A stretch of DNA of 49,276 nt from Pseudonocardiaceae bacterium (GTDB taxonomy: Bacteria > Actinomycetota > Actinomycetes > Mycobacteriales > Pseudonocardiaceae): assembly GCA_009379845.1 (NCBI GenBank), contig WHSZ01000045.1:1-49276 (forward strand), read 5' to 3'. A program made the translations under genes and the position numbers. Shown here piece by piece: positions 36,977 to 45,147 of this stretch. The stretch's first letter is position 1. Each line of letters begins with the position of its first letter. Below the pieces are notes generated by a model. It was not told the DNA's origin. It searched no databases and saw only the letters and a program-made list of their open reading frames with translations.

Positions 36977-38254
36977 TCAGGCCAGCATCCGGTCCTGCAA
37001 TCGGCGCAGCGCGACGATCGTGCTTGTCTCGGCTATCTGAACGTCCAATGTGGACATAAGCGTTCCGGCTGGGATATCGCGTAGCACGGTCGCTCCCGCG
37101 ACCAGACCGAGCGGGACGAGGTCCTCGGCACGGGCCGCCGCGGCGCTGTCCGTGACGCCGTACACGGTTTCCCCGCCGATACCGTCGATCCGCTCGCCGG
37201 CCCGCAGGTCGCGTTTGGCCGCGGCGACGACTTCGGCATTCCACGCGCGAGGCGCCAGGCTCGGCGTGCGATCCAGCGCGGCTTCCGCGATGGTGAGCGG
37301 CGCTTCCACGCTGGCAAGGTGATACGGCCGGTAGAACGCGTAGTACGGCCCTTCGCCCATCGAAAGGTATTCCATTTCAGCGACCACGGTTTCGTCGTCG
37401 CAGTAGCCGATCACGAACACCCCAGGGGCGACCGGGCCGGTGCAGTAGTCCACGTAGCCCGTGCCTGGCAGCACTCCCCCGTCGGCCTCCGGGCGGAACA
37501 CCTTGGCCAGCTCTTCCACGGTGGCGTGCGGGCCGGTCATCCCTCGCCTGCTTACTCGCAAATCCGCGGCATTGGCCAGCGCGGCCATCTCGATCATCGT
37601 TTTGGAGCCGTCCACGAAGCTCGCCAGCATGTGCGGGTTCATGTTCTTGCCGGCCGCGCGCTCGGTGAGCGAGCCGGGGGTCGCGGCCGGGTCGAGCGGG
37701 TTGTTCTTGCCCTTGCCCGCGCACACCACGCTGAACCCGAGATCGTGCACGTAGTCGATGAGCTGCTTGCACTCAACGGGCTCGTCACCCCGGCACACCG
37801 TGTACACCCTGCCCATCGAACTGGCCATTGTGGACAGCAGCAGGCCGACCGTGACGTCGCATTCCACGTTCAGCAGGGCGATGTCCTTGCCAGCCAGCAG
37901 CCCGTGGAAGGCGACCGAGGCGCCGACATCCGGCACCCCGCTGGCGTCCACGATCACGTCCACCGGCAGCCGGGTCAGCTCGAGCGCGTCCTCAACCACC
38001 ACCGGCCGGCCGGCGTGCACCGCCGCGACCAGCTCCGCCCGCGGCGCACCGTGCAGCACGTCCGATCGGCCGGCCCGCCCGAACGCGTGCACGCCGCGCT
38101 CCGGCGCGATATCGGCGATCGCGGTGACCTCCATTCCCGCGATCCGGCTGACCTGCACGACGAAGCCGAGCCCCATCTGGCCGGCGCCGAGCAGGCCGAT
38201 CCGCACCGGCCTGCCCAGCTCGTGTTCGCGCTCGACCAACCGATCGACGTAGCC
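36977..38254 (-). CDS. DXR-like (DRL-type) oxidoreductase: homoserine dehydrogenase-like with SAF domain
   Basis: This 425-residue NAD(P)-dependent enzyme has a Rossmann domain (about residues 17-130, GLLGAGQMGLGF). A catalytic domain follows with CAGKGKNNPLDPAATPG, NMNPHMLASFVDGSKT and RGMTGPH, and a C-terminal SAF-like domain (about 345-425; KRDLRAGERIDGIGG and PLGLVAGATVLRDIPAG). This architecture is that of the DRL family first shown in Brucella to interconvert DXP and MEP like DXR. Other members of the family are of unknown function and are often misannotated as homoserine dehydrogenase or FlgA-like. It starts at the ATG giving MGYVDRLVERE. It is first in the E1-E2-IspD operon. Confidence 0.82.
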   Translation of the reverse strand, partial: GYVDRLVEREHELGRPVRIGLLGAGQMGLGFVVQVSRIAGMEVTAIADIAPERGVHAFGRAGRSDVLHGAPRAELVAAVHAGRPVVVEDALELTRLPVDVIVDASGVPDVGASVAFHGLLAGKDIALLNVECDVTVGLLLSTMASSMGRVYTVCRGDEPVECKQLIDYVHDLGFSVVCAGKGKNNPLDPAATPGSLTERAAGKNMNPHMLASFVDGSKTMIEMAALANAADLRVSRRGMTGPHATVEELAKVFRPEADGGVLPGTGYVDYCTGPVAPGVFVIGYCDDETVVAEMEYLSMGEGPYYAFYRPYHLASVEAPLTIAEAALDRTPSLAPRAWNAEVVAAAKRDLRAGERIDGIGGETVYGVTDSAAAARAEDLVPLGLVAGATVLRDIPAGTLMSTLDVQIAETSTIVALRRLQDRMLA

Positions 38255-38271
38255 CATTTCCCGGTCCCATC

Positions 38272-38299
38272 TGCACGTATGTGCAAGGATTATCACTTT
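38272..38299 (-). promoter_or_regulatory. Candidate SorC-type operator upstream of the DRL operon
   Basis: A perfect palindrome TGCAC-GTAT-GTGCA (38272-38285) lies 18 bases upstream of the DRL start and runs into TGTGCA-N7-TCACTTT (38280-38299, plus strand). The same TGTGCA-N8-TCACTTT occurs at 42674-42694 upstream of srlA and HPr. The regulator adjacent to HPr is the obvious candidate to bind both. The 178-base gap between this gene and ptsI holds nothing else I can recognise. Confidence 0.45.
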
Positions 38300-38432
38300 G
38301 GTGCTTTCTTCTTGGTAGCACGGTCATCAGCCGCGGCACAAGACCGGGATTTCAAAGGGATTCGCGGCGCGTAGAGCTAACCGCGATGCGCGCGCCAAGC
38401 GGGCTGCGGTGTTCACTCACATGCGAGCGTGG

Positions 38433-40073
38433 TTAGGTGCGGGCGGTCAGGGTCGCGCGGGCTCCCTCACGGGCCGCTTGCGGGCTCGACCCGGCCAGTG
38501 CGGCGCTCGCCAGCGCGCGGCAGGTCGGCAGGTCCAGGCCGGACAGCCGGGCGCCGACCGCGGGCAGCGCGCGCGGGGTCATGGACAGGCTGGTCACGCC
38601 GAGCCCGACGAGTACCGCCGCCAGCAACGGATCGGCCGCCGCCTCGCCGCACACGCCGACCGGCTTGCCGTGCTGGTGCCCGGCCTCGCCAACCGTGTTG
38701 ATCAACTCGAGTAGCGCGGGTTGCCACGGATCGTTCAGCGCGGCGACCGCGCCGCTCATCCGGTCCGCGGCGAAGGTGTACTGCGCGAGATCGTTGGTGC
38801 CGATGCTGACGAAGTCCACCTCGGCGAGGATCCGCCCGGCGTGCACCGCCGCGGCCGGCACCTCGATCATCACGCCGACGTCGCGCAGCCCGTGCCCCCT
38901 GGCGCGTTCGGCGAACCAGCGTGCCTCGTCCGGTGTGGCGACCATCGGCGCCATCGTCCAGAGCTCGCCTCCGTAGTCCCGCGCCGCGCGGGCAAGCGCG
39001 GCCAGTTGCACGTCCAGCAGTTCGGGGTCGGCCCGCGAGATGCGCAAGCCGCGCACCCCCAGCGCGGGATTCGGGCTCGGATCCTCCGGAACGAACGCCA
39101 GTTGCTTGTCCGCACCAACGTCCAGGGTTCGGATCACCACGCGGCCGCCGGGGAATTCCCGCAGCACGTCGGCGTAGGCCACCGCCTGCTCGTCCACCGT
39201 CGGTGCGGTGTCCCGCCCGTCGAAAAGGAACTCGGTGCGCAGCAGACCCACGTTGCGCGCGCCGACCTCTGCCGCGGTACGCGCCCCGCGTGGCTCGCCC
39301 ACGTTCGCGGCGAGAGACACCACGGCGGTCAGCTCGCCGGTGTACCCCAGGGTCGCGAGGCGTGCGGGCGCGTCGACACCTTCGGCCTCGGCGACCACCC
39401 GTGCTTCCCCGGTTTCCCCGTCCACCAGCAGGAATTCGCCGCTCGGCACATCCTCGATGCCGGGGCACGCCACGATCGCCGGGATGCCGAGCGAGCGGGC
39501 CAGGATGGCGGTGTGGCTGGTCGGCCCGCCCTCGCTGGTCACCAGCGCGAGCACCTTTGCGGTGTCCAGGATCGCGGTGTCCGCGGGTGCGAGGTCGCGT
39601 GCGGTCAGCACGGCCGGCGCGTCCAGCGTCGGCACGCCCGGCTGCGGCGTGCCGGTCAGCTCCGCGACCACGCGATCGCGCACGTCGTACAGGTCCGCCG
39701 CGCGTTCCGCGAAGTACCCGCCGCTGGCCTTGAGCGCCTCGGCGAACCCCTCGGCCGCCTCCCAGATCGCGAGTTCGGCCGTCCGGTTGGCCGCCCGTAC
39801 CCGCTCGGCCGCGTTCTTCAGCAACGTGGGGTCGCCGGCCATCATTGCCGTGGTGTTCAGCACTTCGGCCGCGTTGCCGGCGGCCAGCCCCGCTCGGCGT
39901 TCCAGCTCGGCCACCACCCGGTCGATCGCCGGCTGCAACCGCGCGATCTCCGTGTCGCGATCGGTGCATTCCAGCGCGGGCGGCTGCTCGACGGGCCCGG
40001 TGGCCAGCGCGACCACCGGTCCGTGCGCGCGGCCGGCGCTCACGCCGATCCCCTGCAACACCTGCGTGCTCAT
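38433..40073 (-). CDS. ptsI: PTS Enzyme I
   Basis: This 546-residue phosphoenolpyruvate-protein phosphotransferase takes phosphate from PEP and passes it to HPr. The phospho-His lies in GGPTSHTAILARSLGIPAIV. The PEP-binding domain has GLLRTEFLFDGRDTAPTVDEQ, TLDVGADKQLAF and the C-terminal DFVSIGTNDLAQYTFAADR with a Cys in PVGVCGEAAADP. Length is close to the usual 550-575. The start is the ATG after GGTGGAG. It is the last gene of the srlA-srlE-srlB-gutM-ptsI run, 44 bases after gutM, so it appears dedicated to this transporter, though it could also serve others. Confidence 0.94.
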   Translation of the reverse strand: MSTQVLQGIGVSAGRAHGPVVALATGPVEQPPALECTDRDTEIARLQPAIDRVVAELERRAGLAAGNAAEVLNTTAMMAGDPTLLKNAAERVRAANRTAELAIWEAAEGFAEALKASGGYFAERAADLYDVRDRVVAELTGTPQPGVPTLDAPAVLTARDLAPADTAILDTAKVLALVTSEGGPTSHTAILARSLGIPAIVACPGIEDVPSGEFLLVDGETGEARVVAEAEGVDAPARLATLGYTGELTAVVSLAANVGEPRGARTAAEVGARNVGLLRTEFLFDGRDTAPTVDEQAVAYADVLREFPGGRVVIRTLDVGADKQLAFVPEDPSPNPALGVRGLRISRADPELLDVQLAALARAARDYGGELWTMAPMVATPDEARWFAERARGHGLRDVGVMIEVPAAAVHAGRILAEVDFVSIGTNDLAQYTFAADRMSGAVAALNDPWQPALLELINTVGEAGHQHGKPVGVCGEAAADPLLAAVLVGLGVTSLSMTPRALPAVGARLSGLDLPTCRALASAALAGSSPQAAREGARATLTART

Positions 40074-40117
40074 GCGCTCCACCTTATGCGCCGGCGTGCC
40101 CCCTGGCGTGGGTGTGT

Positions 40118-40516
40118 TCACGGAACACTGAGGGTCGGCGCGGTGCCGGCGGTGAGGCGTTGGTAGCGCTGGAGCGCATCGTCGACGGCCTTGCCCGCCA
40201 TGCGCGAACCTGCTCGCTCGCGCAGCCCGTCCACCGGCCCGAGCAGCTCGGGTTGCTCGCGGAACCGCGCGAACACCGATGCCCCGCGCATGGCAAGTGC
40301 CCTGGTGACCGCGCGGGAACGCCGATCGATCACCAGTAGCACCACCGCACCGCGCAGCTTGCCCTTGCCCCTTCCGGTCACCAGCACCACACCGCTGCGA
40401 TTTTCCTCCGAAGCCACCCGGTTCACCGTGCGCTGATACGCGAGGTGCTGCAGCCAGCTGAACAACCCCGCCACGATGAACCCGCCGAACAGCAGCGCGA
40501 CCGCTTGCCAGTTCAT
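40118..40516 (-). CDS. gutM: GutM-like glucitol operon activator
   Basis: This 132-residue membrane-associated protein has one N-terminal helix (residues about 5-22, AVALLFGGFIVAGLFSWL) and a small domain with GVVLVTGRGKGKLRGAVVLLVIDRRSRAV and GASVFARFREQPELLG, matching the E. coli GutM pattern (GRFKPR...MKGLTVFARP). In E. coli GutM activates the glucitol operon. Its action here is unknown. The ATG overlaps the srlB stop (ATGA), which fixes the start. Confidence 0.86.
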   Translation of the reverse strand: MNWQAVALLFGGFIVAGLFSWLQHLAYQRTVNRVASEENRSGVVLVTGRGKGKLRGAVVLLVIDRRSRAVTRALAMRGASVFARFREQPELLGPVDGLRERAGSRMAGKAVDDALQRYQRLTAGTAPTLSVP

Positions 40517-40881
40517 GACGAACTCAACGCGATCCGGGTGCCGACCGAGGGCGCAGGCAGGCTGCCCTTGGCGTGCACCGCCCCGGGCAGCAGCTGGGTG
40601 TCGCCCGGGTCGAAGTAGAGCACCACGTGCCCGATGGTGTGCAGGTTCTCGTTGGCCCGCTCGCCGACCGCGGTCAGCTCGACCGACTCGTCGCCGAGCC
40701 ACAGCCGATCGCCTGCCCGCATCTCCCGGCCGGCGTCACCGGACGGCGAGTGCACGATGCTGACACTCTCCAGCGCGTCAGGCACCGGCTCGGCGTACAG
40801 AATCCACACGCCGGCCTCCAGCATCTCCGCGGCTTCCTCGCCGATCCGCGACACGGCGCTCTGGTAGTAGATGCTCGTCAT
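40513..40881 (-). CDS. srlB: SrlB: PTS glucitol/sorbitol-specific IIA component
   Basis: This 122-residue IIA protein has N-terminal YYQSAVSRIGEEA, VTAVGERANENL-type and HTIGHVVLYFDPGDTQLLPGAVH blocks (the E. coli equivalent is NLRELGHVTLRFDG...PGTVHV). It carries phosphate from HPr to the IIB domain of SrlE. The ATG start has GAGGCCACG upstream. It is 14 bases after srlE, and its stop overlaps gutM. Glucitol-type IIA is a narrow family, so the transporter type is firm, but its substrate may be another polyol. Confidence 0.93.
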   Translation of the reverse strand: MTSIYYQSAVSRIGEEAAEMLEAGVWILYAEPVPDALESVSIVHSPSGDAGREMRAGDRLWLGDESVELTAVGERANENLHTIGHVVLYFDPGDTQLLPGAVHAKGSLPAPSVGTRIALSSS

Positions 40882-40895
40882 CGTGGCCTCCTCAA

Positions 40896-41948
40896 CTACA
40901 GCCCGACGCTCACGGCCCAGGCCAGTATCACCGCGATAGGCGAGGTGATCATCCGGCTGATCAGCACGGCAGGGGTGCCGACCGCGACAGTTTCCGGCTT
41001 GGCCTCTCCGAGCGCCAGCCCCACCGGCACGAAGTCGCACCCGACCTGACCGTTGATCGCGAACAGCGTCGGCAGCGCGTACTGCACGGGCAACGCACCG
41101 ATCGCGATCTGGCTGCCCATCAGCGTGCCGATGACCTGCGCGATCGCCGCGCCCGGCCCGAGAATCGGGGAAAGGAACGGCAGCGCGGTGACCAGCCCGA
41201 TGGCGACCAGCCCTATCGGGTTGGTGGCGATCGGGGAAAGCACCTCGCCGATGGCGGTCGCGATCCCGGTGTAGTTCACGAACCCGAGCAGCAGGCTCAC
41301 GTACGCCATGAACGGCAGGATCGTGTGCAGTGTCAGATCCACGGTCTGGCGGCCGGAAGCCAGGAAGGTGTTCACGATCGACCCGACGGCCGAACCGAAC
41401 TTCACGAATATGCCGGAGAACCTGTTGAACGCCCCGGATTTCGTGTCGACGACGGTGGCCGTCGCGACGCCGCCCGCCGCACCGCTACCCGCGGCGCCAC
41501 CACCCGCGGCGCCACCCGCGGCCGGTTGCTCGGTGGATTCGGCACGCTGCTGCTCGGATTGCGCCTCACCATCGGCGGGATCGATCTCGTGCACGCTGAC
41601 GCCCGAGACGAAGATGTCCTCGGTGATGAACTTGGCCAGCGGGCCGGTAGGCCCACCGGCGTAGACGTCCACGGTTGGGATGCGCTTGCGCGGGTAGACG
41701 CCGATCCGCGCGGTGCCACCGCAGTTGATCACCGCACAGAGCACTTCCTCGTCCGGCACGCTGGTGATGAACCCATCCACCGCTTCGGTCCCGGTGAGCT
41801 CGGCGATCCGTTCCGCGACGGGGTGGATACCGCCACCGGTTACGGACAGCACCTTGGTGCGTTCGGCCGTCGACTCCAGCCGCAGCCCGCGTCCCCAACC
41901 ACCCGAGCCGGGCCGGACGAAGATCGCGCGTGTTTCACGTGAAGCCAT
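40896..41948 (-). CDS. srlE: SrlE: PTS glucitol-type IIBC1 component
   Basis: This 350-residue component has an N-terminal cytoplasmic IIB domain (about residues 1-160) with the phosphocysteine motif INCGGTARIGVYPRKRIPT and VYAGGPTGPLAKFI. An Ala/Gly-rich linker of about 30 residues (repeats of AAGGG and AAGSG) follows. The membrane part has five or so helices, including LPFMAYVSLLLGFV and PFLSPILGPGAAIAQVIG. It forms the substrate channel with SrlA and phosphorylates the polyol. The linker is longer than in enteric SrlE. ATG at 41948; four bases after srlA. Confidence 0.92.
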   Translation of the reverse strand: MASRETRAIFVRPGSGGWGRGLRLESTAERTKVLSVTGGGIHPVAERIAELTGTEAVDGFITSVPDEEVLCAVINCGGTARIGVYPRKRIPTVDVYAGGPTGPLAKFITEDIFVSGVSVHEIDPADGEAQSEQQRAESTEQPAAGGAAGGGAAGSGAAGGVATATVVDTKSGAFNRFSGIFVKFGSAVGSIVNTFLASGRQTVDLTLHTILPFMAYVSLLLGFVNYTGIATAIGEVLSPIATNPIGLVAIGLVTALPFLSPILGPGAAIAQVIGTLMGSQIAIGALPVQYALPTLFAINGQVGCDFVPVGLALGEAKPETVAVGTPAVLISRMITSPIAVILAWAVSVGL

Positions 41949-41952
41949 CTCG

Positions 41953-42606
41953 TCACTTCCCCTCGGCCGGCTGGTTCGACGTGGATTGGAACTGCTGGTC
42001 GAAGTCACGGAACAGTTCCTGGCGACCGGTTCGCTTGATCATGAACGCGGTGATCCGCTCGGTAACCACACCGCGAATGAAGATCACCACGATGCCGACG
42101 AGGAGGTAGCGCAGTGCCAGTGGAATCTCGGACTGACCGAGTTCCCGCACGCCGTTGGCCACACCCAGCCAGACGAACAGTTCACCCGCGTTGGCGTACG
42201 GGAAGAACGTGGTCACCGGGTGCACGAAGGACACGGCCGAGTCGTAGAACGCGGGTTTGTACCGCTCCGGCAGGAACCGGCCGAACGAGTAGCAGATCGG
42301 GTTGGTCAGCATCAAGACGGCGAGCACCGGCATGATCGTGTAGCGGGTGATCCACCAGCGCCCTGACCACCGCACGGCCCTCGTCACCCGTTGCTCGCCG
42401 ATGAACGCGGTGAGCGCGTACATCGCGGTCAGCAGCGCGACAAGGGTAGGCAGGATGCCGGTGATCAGTCCGACGAATTGCTCGCCGGCAGCTTCGAACA
42501 GCCCGATGAAGTGGGTGCCAAGCCATTCGAAGACCCCGAGCACTCCTCCGCTGCTGGAACCCTGCTGTCCCTGTGCTGCCGGCAACCCTGCAGCCAGCAC
42601 ATCCAT
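41953..42606 (-). CDS. srlA: SrlA: PTS glucitol-type IIC2 component
   Basis: This 217-residue membrane protein of the glucitol IIC family has GTHFIGLFEAAGEQFVGLI, a GILPTLVALLTAMYAL helix and the conserved NPICYSFGRFLPERYKPAFYD loop. It ends in a charged cytoplasmic tail. First gene of the PTS run, with a very strong AGAAGGAGTTAAGC ribosome-binding site before the ATG. Its divergent partner is the HPr gene, and the region between them carries the candidate operator. Confidence 0.92.
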   Translation of the reverse strand: MDVLAAGLPAAQGQQGSSSGGVLGVFEWLGTHFIGLFEAAGEQFVGLITGILPTLVALLTAMYALTAFIGEQRVTRAVRWSGRWWITRYTIMPVLAVLMLTNPICYSFGRFLPERYKPAFYDSAVSFVHPVTTFFPYANAGELFVWLGVANGVRELGQSEIPLALRYLLVGIVVIFIRGVVTERITAFMIKRTGRQELFRDFDQQFQSTSNQPAEGK

Positions 42607-42660
42607 GCTTAACTCCTTCTCTCGCCCCCTTGGCGAGGTGGCGACTTGTGGCCGCCTCGG

Positions 42661-42697
42661 CGTACGCACTTTTGTGCATACGTTCTTCACTTTTGCT
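42661..42697. promoter_or_regulatory. Candidate operator in the srlA-HPr divergent region
   Basis: CGTACGCAC-TTTT-GTGCATACG (42661-42682) is an inverted repeat with eight of nine matching pairs. It runs into TGTGCA-N8-TCACTTT (42674-42694), the same composite as upstream of the DRL operon. It lies between two divergent genes of one transport system, the usual place for a SorC-family operator. Confidence 0.5.
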
Positions 42698-42771
42698 AGG
42701 TGATGTGTGTAACATGGCCGGTCAACCCGAGGCAAGGTTGAAAATCGTGCACGAACAAGGGAGCGCAATCG

Positions 42772-43041
42772 ATGCCCGAAGCCCGAGTCAAGATCGCCGC
42801 CGAAGTGGGGTTGCACGCCCGCCCGGCCGCGGTGTTCGTCAAGACCGCTACGAAGCAAGGCTGCGGTGTGTCCATCTCGCGGCCGGGTGACGATCCGGTG
42901 GACGCCACCAGCATTCTCGCCGTGCTCGGGCTGGCGATCGGGTATGACGAGGAGGTGCTGTTGCGCACCGAGGGCGAGGGCGCGGAGGTCGCGCTCGCCG
43001 AGCTGACCGAGCTGCTGTCCCGCGACGACCACGTGTCCTGA
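42772..43041 (+). CDS. ptsH: HPr phosphocarrier protein
   Basis: This 89-residue PTS carrier has the active-site His in GLHARPAAVFV and the regulatory Ser region DATSILAVLGLAIG (Ser46 equivalent present, though HPr kinase is not typical of actinobacteria). The RBS AAGGGAG lies eight bases before the ATG. It overlaps the SorC-regulator start by one base and diverges from srlA. With the linked Enzyme I it gives this locus its own general PTS proteins. Confidence 0.94.
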   Translation: MPEARVKIAAEVGLHARPAAVFVKTATKQGCGVSISRPGDDPVDATSILAVLGLAIGYDEEVLLRTEGEGAEVALAELTELLSRDDHVS

Positions 43042-44000
43042 TGATGCCACCACCCCGGGACCAAGACCTGCTGGTGCGGGCGGCGCGGTTGTACTACCAG
43101 GAAAACCGCTCGCAGCAGGAGATCGCGAACGCGCTGGAGGTGAGCCGGTCGAACGTGTCCCGGATGCTCGCCGCCGCGCGGGACCGCGGCATCGTGGAGG
43201 TCCGGATCAACGACCCGACCGGACGTGAGCTGGAGCTGGAACGCGAGCTGACCGAGGCGTACGGGCTGCGGGACTGCCGGGTCGCGGACACGCACGGCGG
43301 TGAGCAGCTGCTGCCGAGGGTCGGTGATCTCGGTGGCCGTTGGGTGCAGGAGAACCTGCGCTCCGGGCAGCGGATCGGGGTTTCCTGGGGGCGCACCCTG
43401 CAGGCCGTCGTGCAGCACGTGCCGGATTTCGGCGGGCTGGACATCGAGGTGGTGCCGCTGGTCGGCGGGCTGTCCTCGGTGGACTCGGAGATCACAGGCG
43501 AGGAGCTGGTTCGCGACCTGGCCGGCCGGCTTGGCGGGCGGTTCCAGCGGCTGCACGCGCCGGCGCTGCTGACCTCCGACACCGGGCGGGACGTGCTGCT
43601 CGCCGAACCCACCATCGCCTCCGCGCTGGCCGCCGCGCGCGAGGTATCCGTGGCGCTGGTTGGCATCGGCAGCTTCGGCACCGGTTCGTCGGCGGCGATC
43701 GTGGACGCGCTGAACCTCAGCGACACCGAGCGCGCGCGGTTCGACGCGACCAAGCCGGCTGGCGACGTCTGCGCGCGATTCTTCGACTCGTCCGGCGCCG
43801 CGATCACCGGCCCGGTGAACGATCGGGTGTTGGCCATCTCGCTTGCCGACCTGGCGCGAATCCCGATGGTGGTAGGGGTGGCGGCCGGCCCCGAGAAGTC
43901 CCGCGGCGTGCTCGGCGTGCTGCGCAGCAAGGCGGTTGACGTGCTGATCTGCGACAGCTCGCTGGCCAGGGCCCTGATCAGCGGCCGGGAATCGCGCTGA
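43041..44000 (+). CDS. SorC/DeoR-family sugar-binding transcriptional regulator
   Basis: This 319-residue regulator has an N-terminal HTH (residues about 12-50; ARLYYQENRSQQEIANALEVSRSNVSRML) and a large C-terminal sugar-phosphate-binding domain with VPLVGGLSSVDSEITGEELVRDLAGRLGG and GVAAGPEKSRGVLGVLRSKAVDVLICDSSLA, typical of SorC proteins. Effectors of this family are phosphorylated sugars or polyols, so a polyol phosphate made by the PTS is expected. It is translationally coupled to HPr. It is the likely regulator of both leftward operons. Confidence 0.9.
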   Translation: MMPPPRDQDLLVRAARLYYQENRSQQEIANALEVSRSNVSRMLAAARDRGIVEVRINDPTGRELELERELTEAYGLRDCRVADTHGGEQLLPRVGDLGGRWVQENLRSGQRIGVSWGRTLQAVVQHVPDFGGLDIEVVPLVGGLSSVDSEITGEELVRDLAGRLGGRFQRLHAPALLTSDTGRDVLLAEPTIASALAAAREVSVALVGIGSFGTGSSAAIVDALNLSDTERARFDATKPAGDVCARFFDSSGAAITGPVNDRVLAISLADLARIPMVVGVAAGPEKSRGVLGVLRSKAVDVLICDSSLARALISGRESR

Positions 44001-44004
44001 CTCG

Positions 44005-44529
44005 TCAGCCGAGCGCGAGCGAGGCGATGACCTGTTTGGTGATTTCCCGCGCCTTCACGGTTTGCCGCTGATTCGTGGTGACCACCACGGCGGCCGGCCC
44101 GTTGGCCACCGCGTACACCGCCCCGTCGCCGGTCGGCTGGTAGCCACCCTCCCAGCCGGTCGGCTGCGTCGCCGGGTTGGACGTGTCCACCGGGGCCACC
44201 TTGTCGATCAACGCGCGGGCCACCCGCACCTCGCCAAGGTAAACCCGTGCGGTGAGCTGAACGGTCCCGTCGGCTCGGTAGAAGAAGCAGCTGGGGTGTG
44301 GCTTGTCCGTGGAGATACGCACCCGCGACACCCGCTGGCCGTTGGTCTTCTCCACGGACATCTCATCCAGGTACGGGCAGGGTCCATCGGCGGCCGGGCG
44401 GGGCTCGGGCGGCACCTTCGGCGGAGCCTGCTCGGTGGCGGGCGCCGAGGTGGCCGGCGGCTTCTGCTCGGTCGCCGGCGTGCAGGCGACCAGCACGACC
44501 AGAGCCATCGCCGGGAGCAAACGCCTCAT
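44005..44529 (-). CDS. DUF2020-like lipoprotein
   Basis: This 174-residue exported protein has a lipoprotein signal (MRRLLPAMALVVLVAC, lipobox Cys at 16), a Thr/Pro/Glu-rich spacer and a globular domain with CPYLDEMSVEKTNGQRV and SCFFYRADGTVQLTARVY, matching the DUF2020 pattern of mycolata lipoproteins. Function is unknown. It converges on the SorC regulator with only four bases between the stops. Confidence 0.82.
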   Translation of the reverse strand: MRRLLPAMALVVLVACTPATEQKPPATSAPATEQAPPKVPPEPRPAADGPCPYLDEMSVEKTNGQRVSRVRISTDKPHPSCFFYRADGTVQLTARVYLGEVRVARALIDKVAPVDTSNPATQPTGWEGGYQPTGDGAVYAVANGPAAVVVTTNQRQTVKAREITKQVIASLALG

Positions 44530-44651
44530 AGCGCGGGTAGTGAACCAGATCCTCGCCGGGTGACCATTTCGGGTGACGTCGCAACGGAATCCGGCCCCTG
44601 GTGCTAGCTTGTCTGATCGACGCGTGCGAAGCCATCAGGCGAGGAGAACCC

Positions 44652-44984
44652 ATGCCGGAAGGAAGCGACGCCGGGCACACCTACGCGGACTTCGGCGAGC
44701 TGCAGAGCATGCTCGGCGAATGGCGGGCCGAGCGGGACCAGATTCTCGCGGACGGCAAGGAGCTCGCCAGGGCGCTAGGCCTCGTCCAAGCGCCGGCAAC
44801 GGACGTGATGAGCGAGATGCAGGCGGGTGCGACGAAGAACTCGCTCACGGAGCTGCAGCGGCGCAACGACGAACTGCTCGAACGTCTCGACGAGTACATC
44901 GAGAAGCTGGAGAGCTCGCTGCACGCCATGCGGCACGGCGAACAGGACGCGGCAAGCGAGATCGACCAGAGCTACCGCACCTAG
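44652..44984 (+). CDS. Small coiled-coil protein of unknown function (110 aa)
   Basis: This hydrophilic helical protein has GELQSMLGEWRAERDQILADG near the start and a clear heptad-rich coiled coil at about residues 58-95 (LTELQRRNDELLERLDEYIEKLESS). The 'WRAERD'-centred helical hairpin resembles small proteins encoded near ESX-type or PE/PPE-like substrates, but no WXG motif is present. The ATG has GAGGAGAA upstream. No closer assignment can be made. Confidence 0.7.
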   Translation: MPEGSDAGHTYADFGELQSMLGEWRAERDQILADGKELARALGLVQAPATDVMSEMQAGATKNSLTELQRRNDELLERLDEYIEKLESSLHAMRHGEQDAASEIDQSYRT

Positions 44985-44987
44985 CGT

Positions 44988-45013
44988 CCGATCAGCATTT
45001 CCGATCAGCATTA
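44988..45013 (+). repeat. 13-bp tandem repeat
   Basis: TCCGATCAGCATT occurs twice in direct succession, just after the stop of the coiled-coil gene and before the P450 relic. This may mark a small duplication at a rearrangement point. Confidence 0.8.
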
Positions 45014-45147
45014 AAGCTGAAGGCCGGGCACCCGAGAAGCACGAAAACACCGGATTTCGATCCGATGTCGGCCGGCCGTACCGTGATGAGCAGCCGATTC
45101 CCAGCGCGGTCAGCCAGCCGGCCGGCCCCGCCGGAGGGGGACGTCCT

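Noticed and set aside
36977..38254. Homoserine dehydrogenase or FlgA-like identity
   Set aside because: Only the Rossmann part resembles homoserine dehydrogenase, and the SAF domain explains the FlgA hit. The KGKNNPLD and NMNPHMLASFVDG motifs and the SAF end match the DRL group.
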